Counted from the first letter of the stretch, positions 8,526 to 16,818 are shown. The stretch is DNA of 64,000 bases from Planctomycetota bacterium (GCA_003576905.1 QEVG01000011.1:51564-115563); one strand, 5' to 3'. Made by a program: numbers and translations. The notes: a model not told the origin generated them from the sequence alone.

Positions 8526-11192
8526 TTACACCCGCTCCCGTTCCGCCTCGGCAACGCGCGCTGTCTCCGGCTCACGCGGGCGCAGGCTTTCCAGTCGATG
8601 CAGCGTCGCCGCGCGCCGGCGGAGATTCCTCAAGAGAATTTGCCGTTCAGGCAACCCACCGCCGGCAACGAACTCGGTCGCCGACAGGCGCTCGTCGGAA
8701 CGGTTGACCGCATCGAGCAGCGCGTCCTTGTCGTCCGTATAGACGGTGACGCCTTCCCTGCCCCGGCTGGCCGAGACGTAGAACTGTTCGCGCGAACTTG
8801 CGGGGAATGACTGCGACGACTGCCCGATGAGCACGCGATCGACTGTCTTCCCCTGGCTGGCATGACTGGTGACAACATACCCATGCGATAGGTGCCCGTA
8901 ATCGCGGGCGATTTTCCAGTTGTTGGTGAGCACGATGTTGCCTTCGCCGTCGAACTTTTTCACCGTGAAAATCGCCCCGTTATTCAAGCGATGCCGGCCA
9001 TCGAGCGTCTTGCCGTTACGGGTGATTCGCACCGCATCGCCCGGCGCCAGCGGCAGGATGCTCGGTCGGTACACCTGGTACTTGGCCGCTTCGCCCGTGG
9101 GCGCCGGTCCGTCGCCCAGCACGACGCGCTCGCCTTTCCTGATGCCCTTGGCGTTCTGGTGGAACACCAGCACGTCGCCGGCGTTGAGATTGACCGCGTC
9201 GGCCCGCTCGGCTTCGGTGAGGTTGGCGGCTTCGAGCGCAATGAAGCGGCGCTCGCCGTCGCCGAGCCTGCCCAGTTGCTTGAGCCGCCCACGAATCTCA
9301 TCGGTGCACCATTCCCCTTCGAGATGGGTTGGACTTACCACCAGCGCCGTCTTGCCCTGTTCGACCGTCGCGACGTAATCCTCCGCCAGCGCCCTGTAGC
9401 GTTCGGTCTCCCCGACTTCCCTGATCCAGCCCAGCTTGTCCAGTTGCGCGAAGCCCTCGTCGATGCGGCCTTCGCTGAGCGCCTTCACTGCTTCCTTGTA
9501 CGCGCCCTTCTGCCGTTTGATGTCGCGGATTTCGGCGGGAACGAGGCTGGCCTCGTCCTCGAGCAGCCGTAGCGCCGCACCGCGCTCGACGCTTCCATGC
9601 TGTCGCGCATCTCCTGACAGGATCACGCGGGCGTCGAGTTGCTTCGCCAGGTCGAACACTTGCGCCATTTGCCGCGTGCCCAGCAGTCCAGCCTCGTCAA
9701 TCCAGATGACGTTGCTGGCGACCGCGCGTTGTAGGTCGGTATCGACCAGCAGCCGCGCCACGGTGTCGGCATCCTGAAAGCCCTCGCTTCGCAGCACGCC
9801 GCGGCTGGCATCCGCCGACGGGGCGAAGGTGAACACGCGCCGGCCCGCCGCTTCGATCGCTTCGACCGCCTCCTGCATCATCGTCGTCTTGCCGGTGCCG
9901 GCCGCGCCGCGCACGATAATGACCCGGTCCGGCGAGTCGACGACATGCAGCACGGCCCGTCGCTGCTCGTCGCTGAGCTTCTCGCGCTTGAACGTATGTT
10001 CGCCGGCGACGAGCCGCCGGCAGCTTCCCCTGCCCTCGCGCGCGAAGCAGATCATGCCGCGCTCTTCGTCGAGCACCGCTTTCGTCGTCGCCAGATTCCG
10101 TCCGTCGCGCCGGGCGATGACCAGCCCCTGCCCCTTGAGCTTGTTCTCGACGGTCGAAAGCGTGGCCGCGCCGACGGAACGCTTCAGCGCTTCCGTGACC
10201 AGCTTGCGTTCGGCAACCACCGAACTTCGCTCGAAGCAGTGCTCGACCGCCCGGTGTGCCGCCTCCGTGGCGATCCGGTCGTCTTCGGCAATGGCGTCGC
10301 CGCCGATGCTTTCGCGGACGTTCCGCAGTGCGTCCCACTCGTCCTGGTCGAGCCGCGACTTCCAGTTGTCCTGCAACTGGGCGAGCGTCATGTCCTTCTG
10401 CTTTTTCTCGCGTGTCTTCGCGCCAAGGTCGCCCTTGGCCTCCGCATCGGTGATGCCGCGCTCTCTCGCTTCCCTCTCAATCAGCGCCGTCCGCCGCGAG
10501 AACTTGTCGAGCGCCGACGGGGGCAGCCCGGAGAGCTCCCAGCCCTTCCTCGTTCGTTCGACATTGAGGCCCAGTTCCTCCAGCCGCCTGGCCAGCCGGG
10601 AATGGAACACCGCCTCGAAGAACGGCGCGTCGCGCTTGAGGTCGGCGAATTGCCCCGCTTTCCAGCGCTGCTCCGCATCGTCCCACGTGGCGTTGAACAC
10701 GAAGCAGTGCGCGTGCAGATGCGGGTCCGGCACGCCCTCGACGGGCCGCGCCGTCGTGTGCACGAATTCGCCCCACACCATGTTGCCGGTCGTGCGGTCC
10801 TCGTTGCGACCTCCGCTGCGGACGCGCGTCTTCATCTCCGTTTCGATGTCCTGCATCGTCGCATCGACCGACTCGCGGAAGGCGTCGAGGATTCGCTCGT
10901 CCTGCGTCAGGCCGTAAAGCAGCGACACGCTCTTGGGCACGTGGAAGTTGAAGTCGTACCCGACGCGGCGCTCGCTTCGCCTTCGCGCTGTCAGCACGTC
11001 GCCGGTTGTGGGGTCGCGGTTGTCGCAGAGGGCATCCCAGTCTTCCCTGCGGACTTCGCCTTCGAGGCCGAGGCGCTTCGCGCCCTCGCCTTTCCACACG
11101 CCGGCCAGTTCCTGGCCTTCGGTGTAGTAGTCGGCCGTCGAGTAGTAGCTCTTCGCGCCGGCGGCGTTGCTGTTCAGTATGATGCGGAGCAT
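8526..11192 (-). CDS. MobF-family conjugative relaxase-helicase (TrwC/TraI type)
   Basis: This roughly 888-residue enzyme nicks one strand at the transfer origin and then unwinds the plasmid. The N-terminal relaxase domain has paired tyrosines (KSYYSTADYY) near residues 15-23 and the metal-binding HUH motif HLHAH at about 158-162. The C-terminal half is a superfamily 1 RecD/TraI-like helicase with Walker A GAAGTGKT near 429-436, Walker B VIWIDEAG, and a late motif GYVVTSHASQGKTVDRV. I start at the ATG at 11192 (MLRI, the usual family start) rather than the in-frame GTG at 11204; neither has a strong ribosome binding site. Length and order fit TrwC. The next gene downstream is coupled. Confidence 0.93.
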   Translation of the reverse strand: MLRIILNSNAAGAKSYYSTADYYTEGQELAGVWKGEGAKRLGLEGEVRREDWDALCDNRDPTTGDVLTARRRSERRVGYDFNFHVPKSVSLLYGLTQDERILDAFRESVDATMQDIETEMKTRVRSGGRNEDRTTGNMVWGEFVHTTARPVEGVPDPHLHAHCFVFNATWDDAEQRWKAGQFADLKRDAPFFEAVFHSRLARRLEELGLNVERTRKGWELSGLPPSALDKFSRRTALIEREARERGITDAEAKGDLGAKTREKKQKDMTLAQLQDNWKSRLDQDEWDALRNVRESIGGDAIAEDDRIATEAAHRAVEHCFERSSVVAERKLVTEALKRSVGAATLSTVENKLKGQGLVIARRDGRNLATTKAVLDEERGMICFAREGRGSCRRLVAGEHTFKREKLSDEQRRAVLHVVDSPDRVIIVRGAAGTGKTTMMQEAVEAIEAAGRRVFTFAPSADASRGVLRSEGFQDADTVARLLVDTDLQRAVASNVIWIDEAGLLGTRQMAQVFDLAKQLDARVILSGDARQHGSVERGAALRLLEDEASLVPAEIRDIKRQKGAYKEAVKALSEGRIDEGFAQLDKLGWIREVGETERYRALAEDYVATVEQGKTALVVSPTHLEGEWCTDEIRGRLKQLGRLGDGERRFIALEAANLTEAERADAVNLNAGDVLVFHQNAKGIRKGERVVLGDGPAPTGEAAKYQVYRPSILPLAPGDAVRITRNGKTLDGRHRLNNGAIFTVKKFDGEGNIVLTNNWKIARDYGHLSHGYVVTSHASQGKTVDRVLIGQSSQSFPASSREQFYVSASRGREGVTVYTDDKDALLDAVNRSDERLSATEFVAGGGLPERQILLRNLRRRAATLHRLESLRPREPETARVAEAERERV
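8957..8971. repeat. 15-bp palindrome TTTTCACCGTGAAAA inside the relaxase gene
   Basis: This perfect 7+1+7 palindrome is the same 15-mer that lies upstream of parA at 16586-16600. Here it falls within coding sequence. It resembles the chromosomal parS core TTTCACGTGAAA with one extra central base. Confidence 0.5.
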
Positions 11193-11217
11193 GGGGTTAT
11201 TCACCGGTGAGGATCAT

Positions 11218-11249
11218 TGAGGACAAACGTACATACACAATTGTCCTCA
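11218..11249. other. Inverted repeat outside the relaxase start, oriT/nic candidate
   Basis: Perfect 9-bp arms TGAGGACAA (11218-11226) and TTGTCCTCA (11241-11249) flank a 14-base spacer containing ACGTACATACACAA. It lies 26 bases upstream of the relaxase ATG. MobF relaxases bind an inverted repeat next to their nic site, and transfer origins commonly lie beside the relaxase gene, so this is the best oriT candidate in view. It could instead be an operator for the relaxase operon. Confidence 0.45.
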
Positions 11250-11640
11250 CGGTCTGCAAGTACCCCGATGGAACTTTGTGCAACTTGTTTCACGGTGGCA
11301 CGAAGAAGACACGATCCGTCTCGCACCGCAACTGGCGATTGCGTTGTCGCCGTGCCCGCGCGGCGATGCGGTCAACTCACACTTCCAGCATCCAAGTCGC
11401 ATAGCACCTTGGCGCCGGTGCAGCCGGCCCGCCGTGGACGGATTGCTTCGGCGTCTTACGGTCCCCTCTTCGCATCTTCGTGCCGTCCCGCCACACGCGG
11501 CCTTATCTGTGGCACTTACAGCCGCCGCCGGGCCGGTCAAGCAGAAAATCGTTTCCCCTTTCAGGGACCCACCATTTTCCGCTGTGACCGGTGCGCTGGC
11601 GCTTGGCTTCGCCCCCGGACTGTCGCGGCTTGTTTTGCAG
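11250..11640 (+). other. Long GC-rich noncoding leader
   Basis: About 390 bases separate the inverted repeat from the conserved hairpin in front of the next gene. Frames stay open because of high GC, but their translations look random (many Arg, Pro, Ser) and lack ribosome binding sites. I see no gene here; a long leader RNA is possible. Confidence 0.4.
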
Positions 11641-11668
11641 TGCCATCAGGCCGCGATGGTCGCGGCCG
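11641..11668 (+). promoter_or_regulatory. Conserved 5' hairpin element, copy 1
   Basis: The arms GGCCGCG (11649-11655) and CGCGGCC (11661-11667) enclose the loop ATGGT. The 28-base block matches 15967-15994 at 26 of 28 positions. Both copies lie 25-27 bases before the start codon of a small accessory gene, which suggests a shared cis-acting RNA or operator. Confidence 0.5.
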
Positions 11669-11694
11669 GACACTTTCACAAGAGGAGACCAACA

Positions 11695-11907
11695 ATGTCA
11701 GACGCCAAGAACAATCCGAAGACCACGTCGAAATCGCCGACGCACGTCGCCTACCAGGTGCGCGACCGCGAAGGCGGCAAGGCCGTGTGGACCCGCATCG
11801 GGGCCGCATGGGCGCACGCCGACGGCAACGGCTTCAACCTCCAGATCGAGGCCGTGCCGCTCGACGGACGCATCACCCTTCGCGTCATCACCGACAACAA
11901 GGAGTAA
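11695..11907 (+). CDS. Small accessory protein of the mobile element
   Basis: This 70-residue protein has a disordered Lys/Ser/Thr-rich start and a compact domain containing HVAYQVRDREGGKAVWTRIG, AWAHADGNGFNLQIEAVPL and DGRITLRVI. Short proteins of this pattern are common on conjugative elements and resemble DUF736-type single-domain proteins in layout, though I cannot assign the family. The ATG at 11695 has a good AAGAGGAG site; a much longer open frame from 11278 is leader read-through. A strong terminator follows at once, so the gene is probably its own transcript. Confidence 0.75.
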   Translation: MSDAKNNPKTTSKSPTHVAYQVRDREGGKAVWTRIGAAWAHADGNGFNLQIEAVPLDGRITLRVITDNKE

Positions 11908-11917
11908 TTGTTCCACC

Positions 11918-11949
11918 GGGGCGGGTTCTTGCAGCCCGCCCCCTTTTTT
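11918..11949 (+). terminator. Rho-independent terminator
   Basis: The perfect stem GGGGCGGG (11918-11925) and CCCGCCCC (11935-11942) has a nine-base loop and is followed by six T residues at 11944-11949. It ends the transcript of the small accessory gene and could also act as an attenuator for the gene starting at 11965. Confidence 0.85.
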
Positions 11950-11964
11950 GAATGGAGTTTTCCC

Positions 11965-12585
11965 ATGACACATTTCACCGTCGCCATCATCATCCCCGCC
12001 TGCGTCAACAACATCGCCGCCTACATCGGCCAGCAGATGGAGCCTTACGACGAGAACCGCCAGGTCGCGCCGTACGTCTGCTACACCCTGGAAAAGGCCG
12101 CCGAGGAGATCAAGGCCACTGCTCACCGGCTTCAACTCATCATCGAACGACGTGAAGCAGGCTACGACATCGACAAGTGCCGGCAGAATCTCGACGAACT
12201 CCGGCGCACGACGCCAGAGCAGCGATACCAGGAACGGCTACGCCAGTGCGAGACGTTCAATGACCGCGGCGAACCGGTCTCGACGTACAACCCGGACAGC
12301 AAATGGGACTGGTATGTCGTCGGCGGCCGCTGGGACGGCTGGATCAACGACCTTGAGTCAGGCGGTGAGCGCATCGACGACAACATCGCCACGACGCACG
12401 ATGTGATCGCCCGCAACAAGATTCCCCATGCCATCATCACGCCGGACGGCCAATGGCACGAGCGCGGCAGCATGGGCTGGTGGGCCATCCTCTTGACCGA
12501 AAACGAGGACTGGGACGAGCACGCCCGCGCCATCCTCGCGCGACATCCCGATTGCCGCGTCGTCCTCCTTGACGCGCATATCTAG
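11965..12585 (+). CDS. Hypothetical protein with a WYVVGGRWDGW motif
   Basis: This 206-residue soluble protein has an N-terminal beta segment (THFTVAIIIPACV), a helical charged middle (about residues 40-95) and a tryptophan-rich domain with DSKWDWYVVGGRWDGWIND and later GSMGWWAILL. Proteins with the WYVVGGRW motif occur on phages and plasmids and have no known function as far as I know. The ATG at 11965 follows GGAG at 11954-11957. The methylase gene starts ten bases downstream, so the two are likely one operon. Confidence 0.75.
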   Translation: MTHFTVAIIIPACVNNIAAYIGQQMEPYDENRQVAPYVCYTLEKAAEEIKATAHRLQLIIERREAGYDIDKCRQNLDELRRTTPEQRYQERLRQCETFNDRGEPVSTYNPDSKWDWYVVGGRWDGWINDLESGGERIDDNIATTHDVIARNKIPHAIITPDGQWHERGSMGWWAILLTENEDWDEHARAILARHPDCRVVLLDAHI

Positions 12586-12594
12586 GAGGCGGCC

Positions 12595-13350
12595 ATGAAT
12601 CTTTCCGCAATCAATCCGTTTCTGGCGAAACGCCTCACGCAATCCAGCGCTGCGGCTCGGCGACAGGCACCTCGGCGCGTCGAGTACGCGAAACTCCCTC
12701 TCGCACCGGTGAACGCCAGCCCCGTCCCTCACCTGACGAGCCTGTATCACTTCAGCCGGGCCGGCGAGTACGGCGACCGTGGCTATCCCGGCAACTGCGG
12801 CGGGATGCTGATCCGCGACCTGCTGCGATTCTTCCAGCCGACGACCGTCCTGGACCCCATGACAGGCAGCGGCACCTGCCGCGACGTGTGCCTGGAACTC
12901 GGCATCCATTGCTGGTCGAGCGACCTGCACCAGGGCGAGGATGCCTGTGACGCGCGCTCGTTCCCTCGCGACCGGTTCCAATTCTGCTGGCTCCATCCGC
13001 CGTACTGGCGGCAGAAGCTGTACACGGATGATCCGCGCGACCTGTCGCGGACGCCGACGCTGGACGCTTTCCTAAATCGCTATCGGCAGCTCATCGCCAA
13101 CTGCGCCGGGGCGCTCGCGCCCGGCGGCAAACTGGCCGTCCTCATGGGCGACTACTGCGACCGCGAGGCCGGGTTCGTGCCCCTCGTCTATCACACGAAA
13201 CGGCTTGCCTTCGACGCAGGCTTGAGGCAGTGTTGCACCGACATCATCCGTTTCAGTCACGGGGCATCGAGCAGCCGCAAGGTGTACCGCTCGTCATTCA
13301 TCCCCGGCCTGCATGACGTGTGCATGGTGTTCGAGACAGCCCACCTCTAA
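12595..13350 (+). CDS. Orphan DNA methyltransferase-like protein
   Basis: This 251-residue protein has the class I methyltransferase signature LDPMTGSGTCRDVCLELG near residue 86 for S-adenosylmethionine binding and the catalytic-type motif LHPPYW at 133-138, close to the (S/D/H)PPY motif of N4-cytosine and N6-adenine DNA methylases. The start follows GGAGG. No cognate restriction enzyme is adjacent, so it probably acts as an orphan, perhaps protecting the element's own DNA from host restriction on transfer. The base modified and the target sequence cannot be read from the sequence. Confidence 0.75.
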   Translation: MNLSAINPFLAKRLTQSSAAARRQAPRRVEYAKLPLAPVNASPVPHLTSLYHFSRAGEYGDRGYPGNCGGMLIRDLLRFFQPTTVLDPMTGSGTCRDVCLELGIHCWSSDLHQGEDACDARSFPRDRFQFCWLHPPYWRQKLYTDDPRDLSRTPTLDAFLNRYRQLIANCAGALAPGGKLAVLMGDYCDREAGFVPLVYHTKRLAFDAGLRQCCTDIIRFSHGASSSRKVYRSSFIPGLHDVCMVFETAHL

Positions 13351-13365
13351 TCGGGTCATCCATTC

Positions 13366-14751
13366 TTACGATGGTTTACCGCGTACCCTGAGCAGCAGGG
13401 TATTCGACGCGAACGGGTGAAATTCTGGCATGGTGCTTGCAATCTGGCCGGCCTCAAATCGATGGTGTGCGATTGAAGGGAACAACTCCCGCGGCACGGG
13501 ATAGCGTGCATTGGGATTGTGGAACATCGAAAGTCCCTCCCCCCATGTCTCATGGCATTGCTCATCGACTTCGTACCGGAATACTTTTGGAAGCCAGGCG
13601 TTGCCGTCGTGATTGTAGCACGTACCGATTCGGATCATCGTGACCTCCGGATGCCGGAAACCCGCTTGCCTCCCCAACCGATTGAATTTCGAGATCGTAC
13701 CACTGGCCGAAAAGAGGACTGCGCTGATATTCTCAGCATCCGGCTGAAAAAAGAATCCAGACGGGATGCGCTTGTCGCCCACCTGATGTGTGTCGATTTT
13801 CTGCGGCGTAATCACCATCTTGCCGTGTTCGTCGTAGTAGAAATCGTGATGTACTCCGTAGAGATAGTCCATAAGGCCAGTCGAAGTCCAAAGCATTGAC
13901 TGGTCGTCATGAAAATCCGCAATCGCGAAGACAAGCGGCTTATCCTTCACGTGCTCTAGCTCCCAGTATTTCTTTTGGAGCTTTGAGTAGAGCGAACTCC
14001 CAAACTTGATCGGGATTTCATCGCGGTTGCGTTCCAGCATCTCCTCAACGGTTGGCTCTCGTGGTTCTTCGTCGAGCAAGAGCCTCCGCTTGTATACTGT
14101 TCGTCGGCCCACGATTACTGCTTCGACTGCGACCGCCTTACCGTATTTCCGAACGATAAAATCAGGCGACGGGTACTCCCGCTCAACGAACAGCTTTTCC
14201 TCGCCCAGGTAGGCGTTCAGGTACAATTCCCAAAGCCTTGCATCAAAGCCTTTAGTCTGGAACTCTTTGACGAATGTCCCGTCTATATCAACGAAATGCG
14301 GCATCATCTCGCTGATAATCGATCGTGCCGGTAGGAACGCTTCGTTTGTCGCCAAGTCATGAAAACAAGGATGCTGCTTCTCGTTTGGGACAACCGGAGA
14401 GAAGAGGTCGATAGGCTGTCGCTTGTCCCCCTGTGGATACACTTTCAGCCCTTGGCCAGTGTGCCATTTCATGCTTCGATGAAGCTGATCGCGCGCCTCG
14501 TCAATCGAAGGCACAGACACTTCCAAGTCGAAGCACCGATACCGACGCCCCTCGTCCCTCGCAAGCATGACCGAGACGAAATCGTTGTCGATGAGGTCTA
14601 GCAAGATGACGCCCAGGATCGTCTCATCTTCATTCGAATACCACTCAAGTTCCTTGCCGTAAAACTCAAGCCCAGCGCTGCGCGACGCGCTAACAAGCGC
14701 TGTAAACCGCTTTACGTCCAATTCACGGATTTCTATTGGTTTCTCCGTCAC
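13366..14751 (-). CDS. Uncharacterised protein with a possible nuclease-like core
   Basis: This roughly 461-residue protein has no signal peptide or membrane span. Between about residues 180 and 235 it reads LWELYLNAYLGEE, then PSPDFIVRKYGKAVAVEAVIV, which recalls the E-x-D-x-(D/E)xK layout of PD-(D/E)XK nucleases, but the final Lys is replaced by Val. It may therefore be an inactive or divergent relative. I chose the GTG at 14751, which has GGGAGGG upstream; the frame also opens at a TTG at 14823. The gene is less GC-rich than its neighbours and points the other way, suggesting separate acquisition. It converges with the methylase gene, 15 bases away. Confidence 0.6.
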   Translation of the reverse strand: MTEKPIEIRELDVKRFTALVSASRSAGLEFYGKELEWYSNEDETILGVILLDLIDNDFVSVMLARDEGRRYRCFDLEVSVPSIDEARDQLHRSMKWHTGQGLKVYPQGDKRQPIDLFSPVVPNEKQHPCFHDLATNEAFLPARSIISEMMPHFVDIDGTFVKEFQTKGFDARLWELYLNAYLGEEKLFVEREYPSPDFIVRKYGKAVAVEAVIVGRRTVYKRRLLLDEEPREPTVEEMLERNRDEIPIKFGSSLYSKLQKKYWELEHVKDKPLVFAIADFHDDQSMLWTSTGLMDYLYGVHHDFYYDEHGKMVITPQKIDTHQVGDKRIPSGFFFQPDAENISAVLFSASGTISKFNRLGRQAGFRHPEVTMIRIGTCYNHDGNAWLPKVFRYEVDEQCHETWGEGLSMFHNPNARYPVPRELFPSIAHHRFEAGQIASTMPEFHPFASNTLLLRVRGKPS

Positions 14752-14823
14752 TTCGCGGTTACCCTCCCGCCCAACTTGGCGAATCGCATTGGCGAGCTGT
14801 CGCAGGTGATTCCTGACACACAA

Positions 14824-15138
14824 GCATAATTATAGCAACCCAGTCCATGCAGCCTTTCTGCAACGGCCGCGCCAGGCGTGACCGCGCCTGTCACGTTCCT
14901 TTGCCATTGAAATACAAGGAGAACCCTCCGGCTCAGTACCTTGCCGGCAGATAGGGTGCGGCGAAGGCGTGACCAGGCGCCTCGCCTCGCGGCCGGTCGC
15001 GTCGGGTCCCAGCCGCCGGTGAGAACCCGACGGCGACGGCCTTATACGGCAGGCGAAACCGGCGCGAGATTTCGATTTACACGCAGCGTGAAATGCGGCA
15101 GGTTCGTGGCCCCGTTCAACTACGAATGAATCGAGACC
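14824..15138 (+). other. Noncoding leader with a GC hairpin
   Basis: About 315 bases without a convincing gene. A hairpin with arms CGTCGGGT (15000-15007) and ACCCGACG (15025-15032) and a 17-base loop lies near the middle. The segment must carry promoters for the divergent genes on both sides. Confidence 0.4.
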
Positions 15139-15777
15139 ATGAAATCAGAGCGAAACGCCGCCCGCCAGGAACCGCCAGGCGAACAACTCCTGTTCGACTG
15201 GACGCAAATCGAGAATCGCGCGGCGAATCAGCCGGTTACGCCGCAAGCCGGCCAAGCGGCCGACGTGAGTCACGCAACTGAATTGGCCGCCGACCCCTGC
15301 CCTTCGACTCCAGGCGAATCGCACGACGGCGAGTCGCGACCGATGCAAGCCGCATCATCGCATGAAGCCGAGCCGATCGACGGCGACGGCTATCCGCCGA
15401 ACCATCCGTGGCACTACCTCAGCGAAGGCGACCACGCGCCGCCGGTGCCGTTTTACGACATCCCGCCGGCCGAGAATTACGACGGCTCGGTGGAACGGGA
15501 CCTGCCCAAGCCCGCCGCCAAGCGGATCATCAAGGCGCGGCAACTGCTGGAAGGCGAACGCCTCGGTCTGGAACAAACGCGACTTCACTACGAAGACGTG
15601 ATCGAACGCGGCGCCGAGGCCCTCAGCCGCTACGACCGTGAGATCGCCTACGGCGGCAACGACGAGCTGGCCCGCGCCGGCACGCTGGCCCTTCTCTACA
15701 ACCAGATCGCCTGGCGAAAGGGCCGCATCGGGTACCTGGAGCGATGCACATCGCCGCAGGCTGCGAGACTGCGATAG
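15139..15777 (+). CDS. Hypothetical accessory protein
   Basis: This 212-residue protein starts with a long disordered, Glu/Ala/Pro-rich stretch (about residues 1-85), with LLFDWTQIEN near residue 17. A compact helical domain follows (about 110-212) with YDREIAYGGNDELARAGTLALLYNQIAWRKGRIGYLE. I do not recognise it. Its place between other short accessory genes of the conjugative element suggests a mobile-element function, and its style suggests a DNA- or protein-binding adaptor. No ribosome binding site is strong before the ATG. Confidence 0.6.
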   Translation: MKSERNAARQEPPGEQLLFDWTQIENRAANQPVTPQAGQAADVSHATELAADPCPSTPGESHDGESRPMQAASSHEAEPIDGDGYPPNHPWHYLSEGDHAPPVPFYDIPPAENYDGSVERDLPKPAAKRIIKARQLLEGERLGLEQTRLHYEDVIERGAEALSRYDREIAYGGNDELARAGTLALLYNQIAWRKGRIGYLERCTSPQAARLR

Positions 15778-15966
15778 CCATTTATTGCTTCATGTTGAAC
15801 TTGCCGTATTCCGACCGACCGCGCCGCGGCCTGTCTGACGGGCACGCTAAAGCCGTCGCCGACCCGGGCAAGCTGCCAAGGCCGCTTTCCGCACGCGGAA
15901 GCCTTCGGCCTTTCGCTTGACCCGGAATGCGACTTCGTCGCTTCGGCTTGCCGGCTTTGAAGCACG

Positions 15967-15994
15967 TGCCGTCAGGCCGCGATGGGCGCGGCCG
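15967..15994 (+). promoter_or_regulatory. Conserved 5' hairpin element, copy 2
   Basis: The arms GGCCGCG (15975-15981) and CGCGGCC (15987-15993) enclose the loop ATGGG. It matches copy 1 at 11641-11668 at 26 of 28 bases and lies 24 bases before the start of the next gene. The rest of the 240-base gap (15778-16017) is GC-rich and shows no gene. Confidence 0.5.
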
Positions 15995-16017
15995 TCATCC
16001 AGCAAACGGAGTTCAAC

Positions 16018-16410
16018 ATGACCAAAAAGAAGACACAGGCCGCTTCACACCACAGCGACGACCGGCCCCTGCTCGCCAAGTCAATCGACCGGTATCACGA
16101 CTGCTACGGCGGCATCGGGGCGACGGTTTACGAGACCCGGTTCGCCAACGGAACTCGCCGCTACAGCGTCGTGTTTCGACGCGATGTTAGCGACCTCGCC
16201 CTGCAAGGCCCATTTCATTCGCTCGGTCAGGACGAACTTATGGACCTCGTCGCCGCTGCGTCAAACGCCTATCACCGCATCAATCATCTTCGGTTCCTCC
16301 GCAGGTGTGGAGACCTGCCCGATGTTCCTTTCGATCAACTGTCCGAGGCTGACGGCTGGGAACCTGCAATACCCGAGGAGTACTACGCTTCACAGATCGA
16401 GGAGTCATAG
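16018..16410 (+). CDS. Hypothetical accessory protein
   Basis: This 130-residue soluble protein has a short disordered N-terminus, a beta-rich segment (GATVYETRFANGTRRYSVVFRR) and a C-terminal helical part ending in acidic residues (PEEYYASQIEES). No family is recognised. The ATG at 16018 has GGAG nearby and sits just behind the conserved hairpin; an upstream in-frame start at 15982 lies inside that hairpin region and is unlikely. It probably belongs to the same regulon as the gene at 11695, because both carry the hairpin. Confidence 0.65.
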   Translation: MTKKKTQAASHHSDDRPLLAKSIDRYHDCYGGIGATVYETRFANGTRRYSVVFRRDVSDLALQGPFHSLGQDELMDLVAAASNAYHRINHLRFLRRCGDLPDVPFDQLSEADGWEPAIPEEYYASQIEES

Positions 16411-16584
16411 CCCGACCATATCGCGTCTTCACGGCGGGTGAACTACCCGATAAGCCTCTTCCCCGATCCGCCTCCGGCGAACAACCATTCGCATCCGGAT
16501 GCTATTGAATTGTCGATTCCTGGTACATCCGACGCCGCTCGACGGCTTCGAGATTCGCCGTGCTTCCAGTAAGCCACCCGACTG

Positions 16585-16601
16585 ATTTTCACCGTGAAAA
16601 T
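16585..16601. repeat. parS-like palindrome, copy A
   Basis: The sequence ATTTTCAC-C-GTGAAAAT is a perfect 8+1+8 palindrome. It contains the TTTCAC and GTGAAA half sites of the canonical chromosomal parS with one extra central base. The flanks GACTG (16580-16584) and CAGTC (16606-16610) add an outer inverted repeat. Confidence 0.55.
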
Positions 16602-16697
16602 GCACCAGTCAGTCATATGACTTGCAGCAACGAACGTGATGAACATTGATACCCTGATTTTGGGCAGACGTCTCCCCTATCACTGCTCGTGATAGGA

Positions 16698-16712
16698 CTT
16701 TCACCGTGAAAG
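16698..16712. repeat. parS-like palindrome, copy B
   Basis: The sequence CTTTCAC-C-GTGAAAG is a perfect 7+1+7 palindrome sharing the 13-base core TTTCACCGTGAAA with copy A and with the copy inside the relaxase gene. It lies 98 bases before the end of the hairpin cluster. Confidence 0.55.
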
Positions 16713-16729
16713 ACCGCATTCATGCGGTC
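16712..16729. repeat. 8-bp inverted repeat
   Basis: GACCGCAT and ATGCGGTC flank two bases. It abuts palindrome copy B, and part of it (GACCGCATGACGG-like sequence) recurs near 16912-16925. Confidence 0.5.
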
Positions 16730-16775
16730 ATTCCAGCAATGCAGAAGTCGGGATTGCTTTCTGTCGTTCCAGCCG

Positions 16776-16813
16776 TCTTGCTTGCCAGCAATCTGGAAGG
16801 CTGGCAAGCAAGA
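16776..16813. repeat. 14-bp perfect inverted repeat
   Basis: The arms TCTTGCTTGCCAGC (16776-16789) and GCTGGCAAGCAAGA (16800-16813) enclose a ten-base spacer. No T-run follows, so it is not a typical terminator. A further pair forms outside after a G-T wobble. It may be a protein-binding or structural element of the partition region. Confidence 0.6.
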
Positions 16814-16818
16814 TGACA

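Noticed and set aside
9945..11210. A 421-codon plus-strand frame opposite the relaxase
   Set aside because: It has no domain; the minus-strand relaxase is certain.
11278..11694. N-terminal extension of the small accessory gene at 11695
   Set aside because: The extension lacks a ribosome binding site and protein character and crosses the conserved hairpin.
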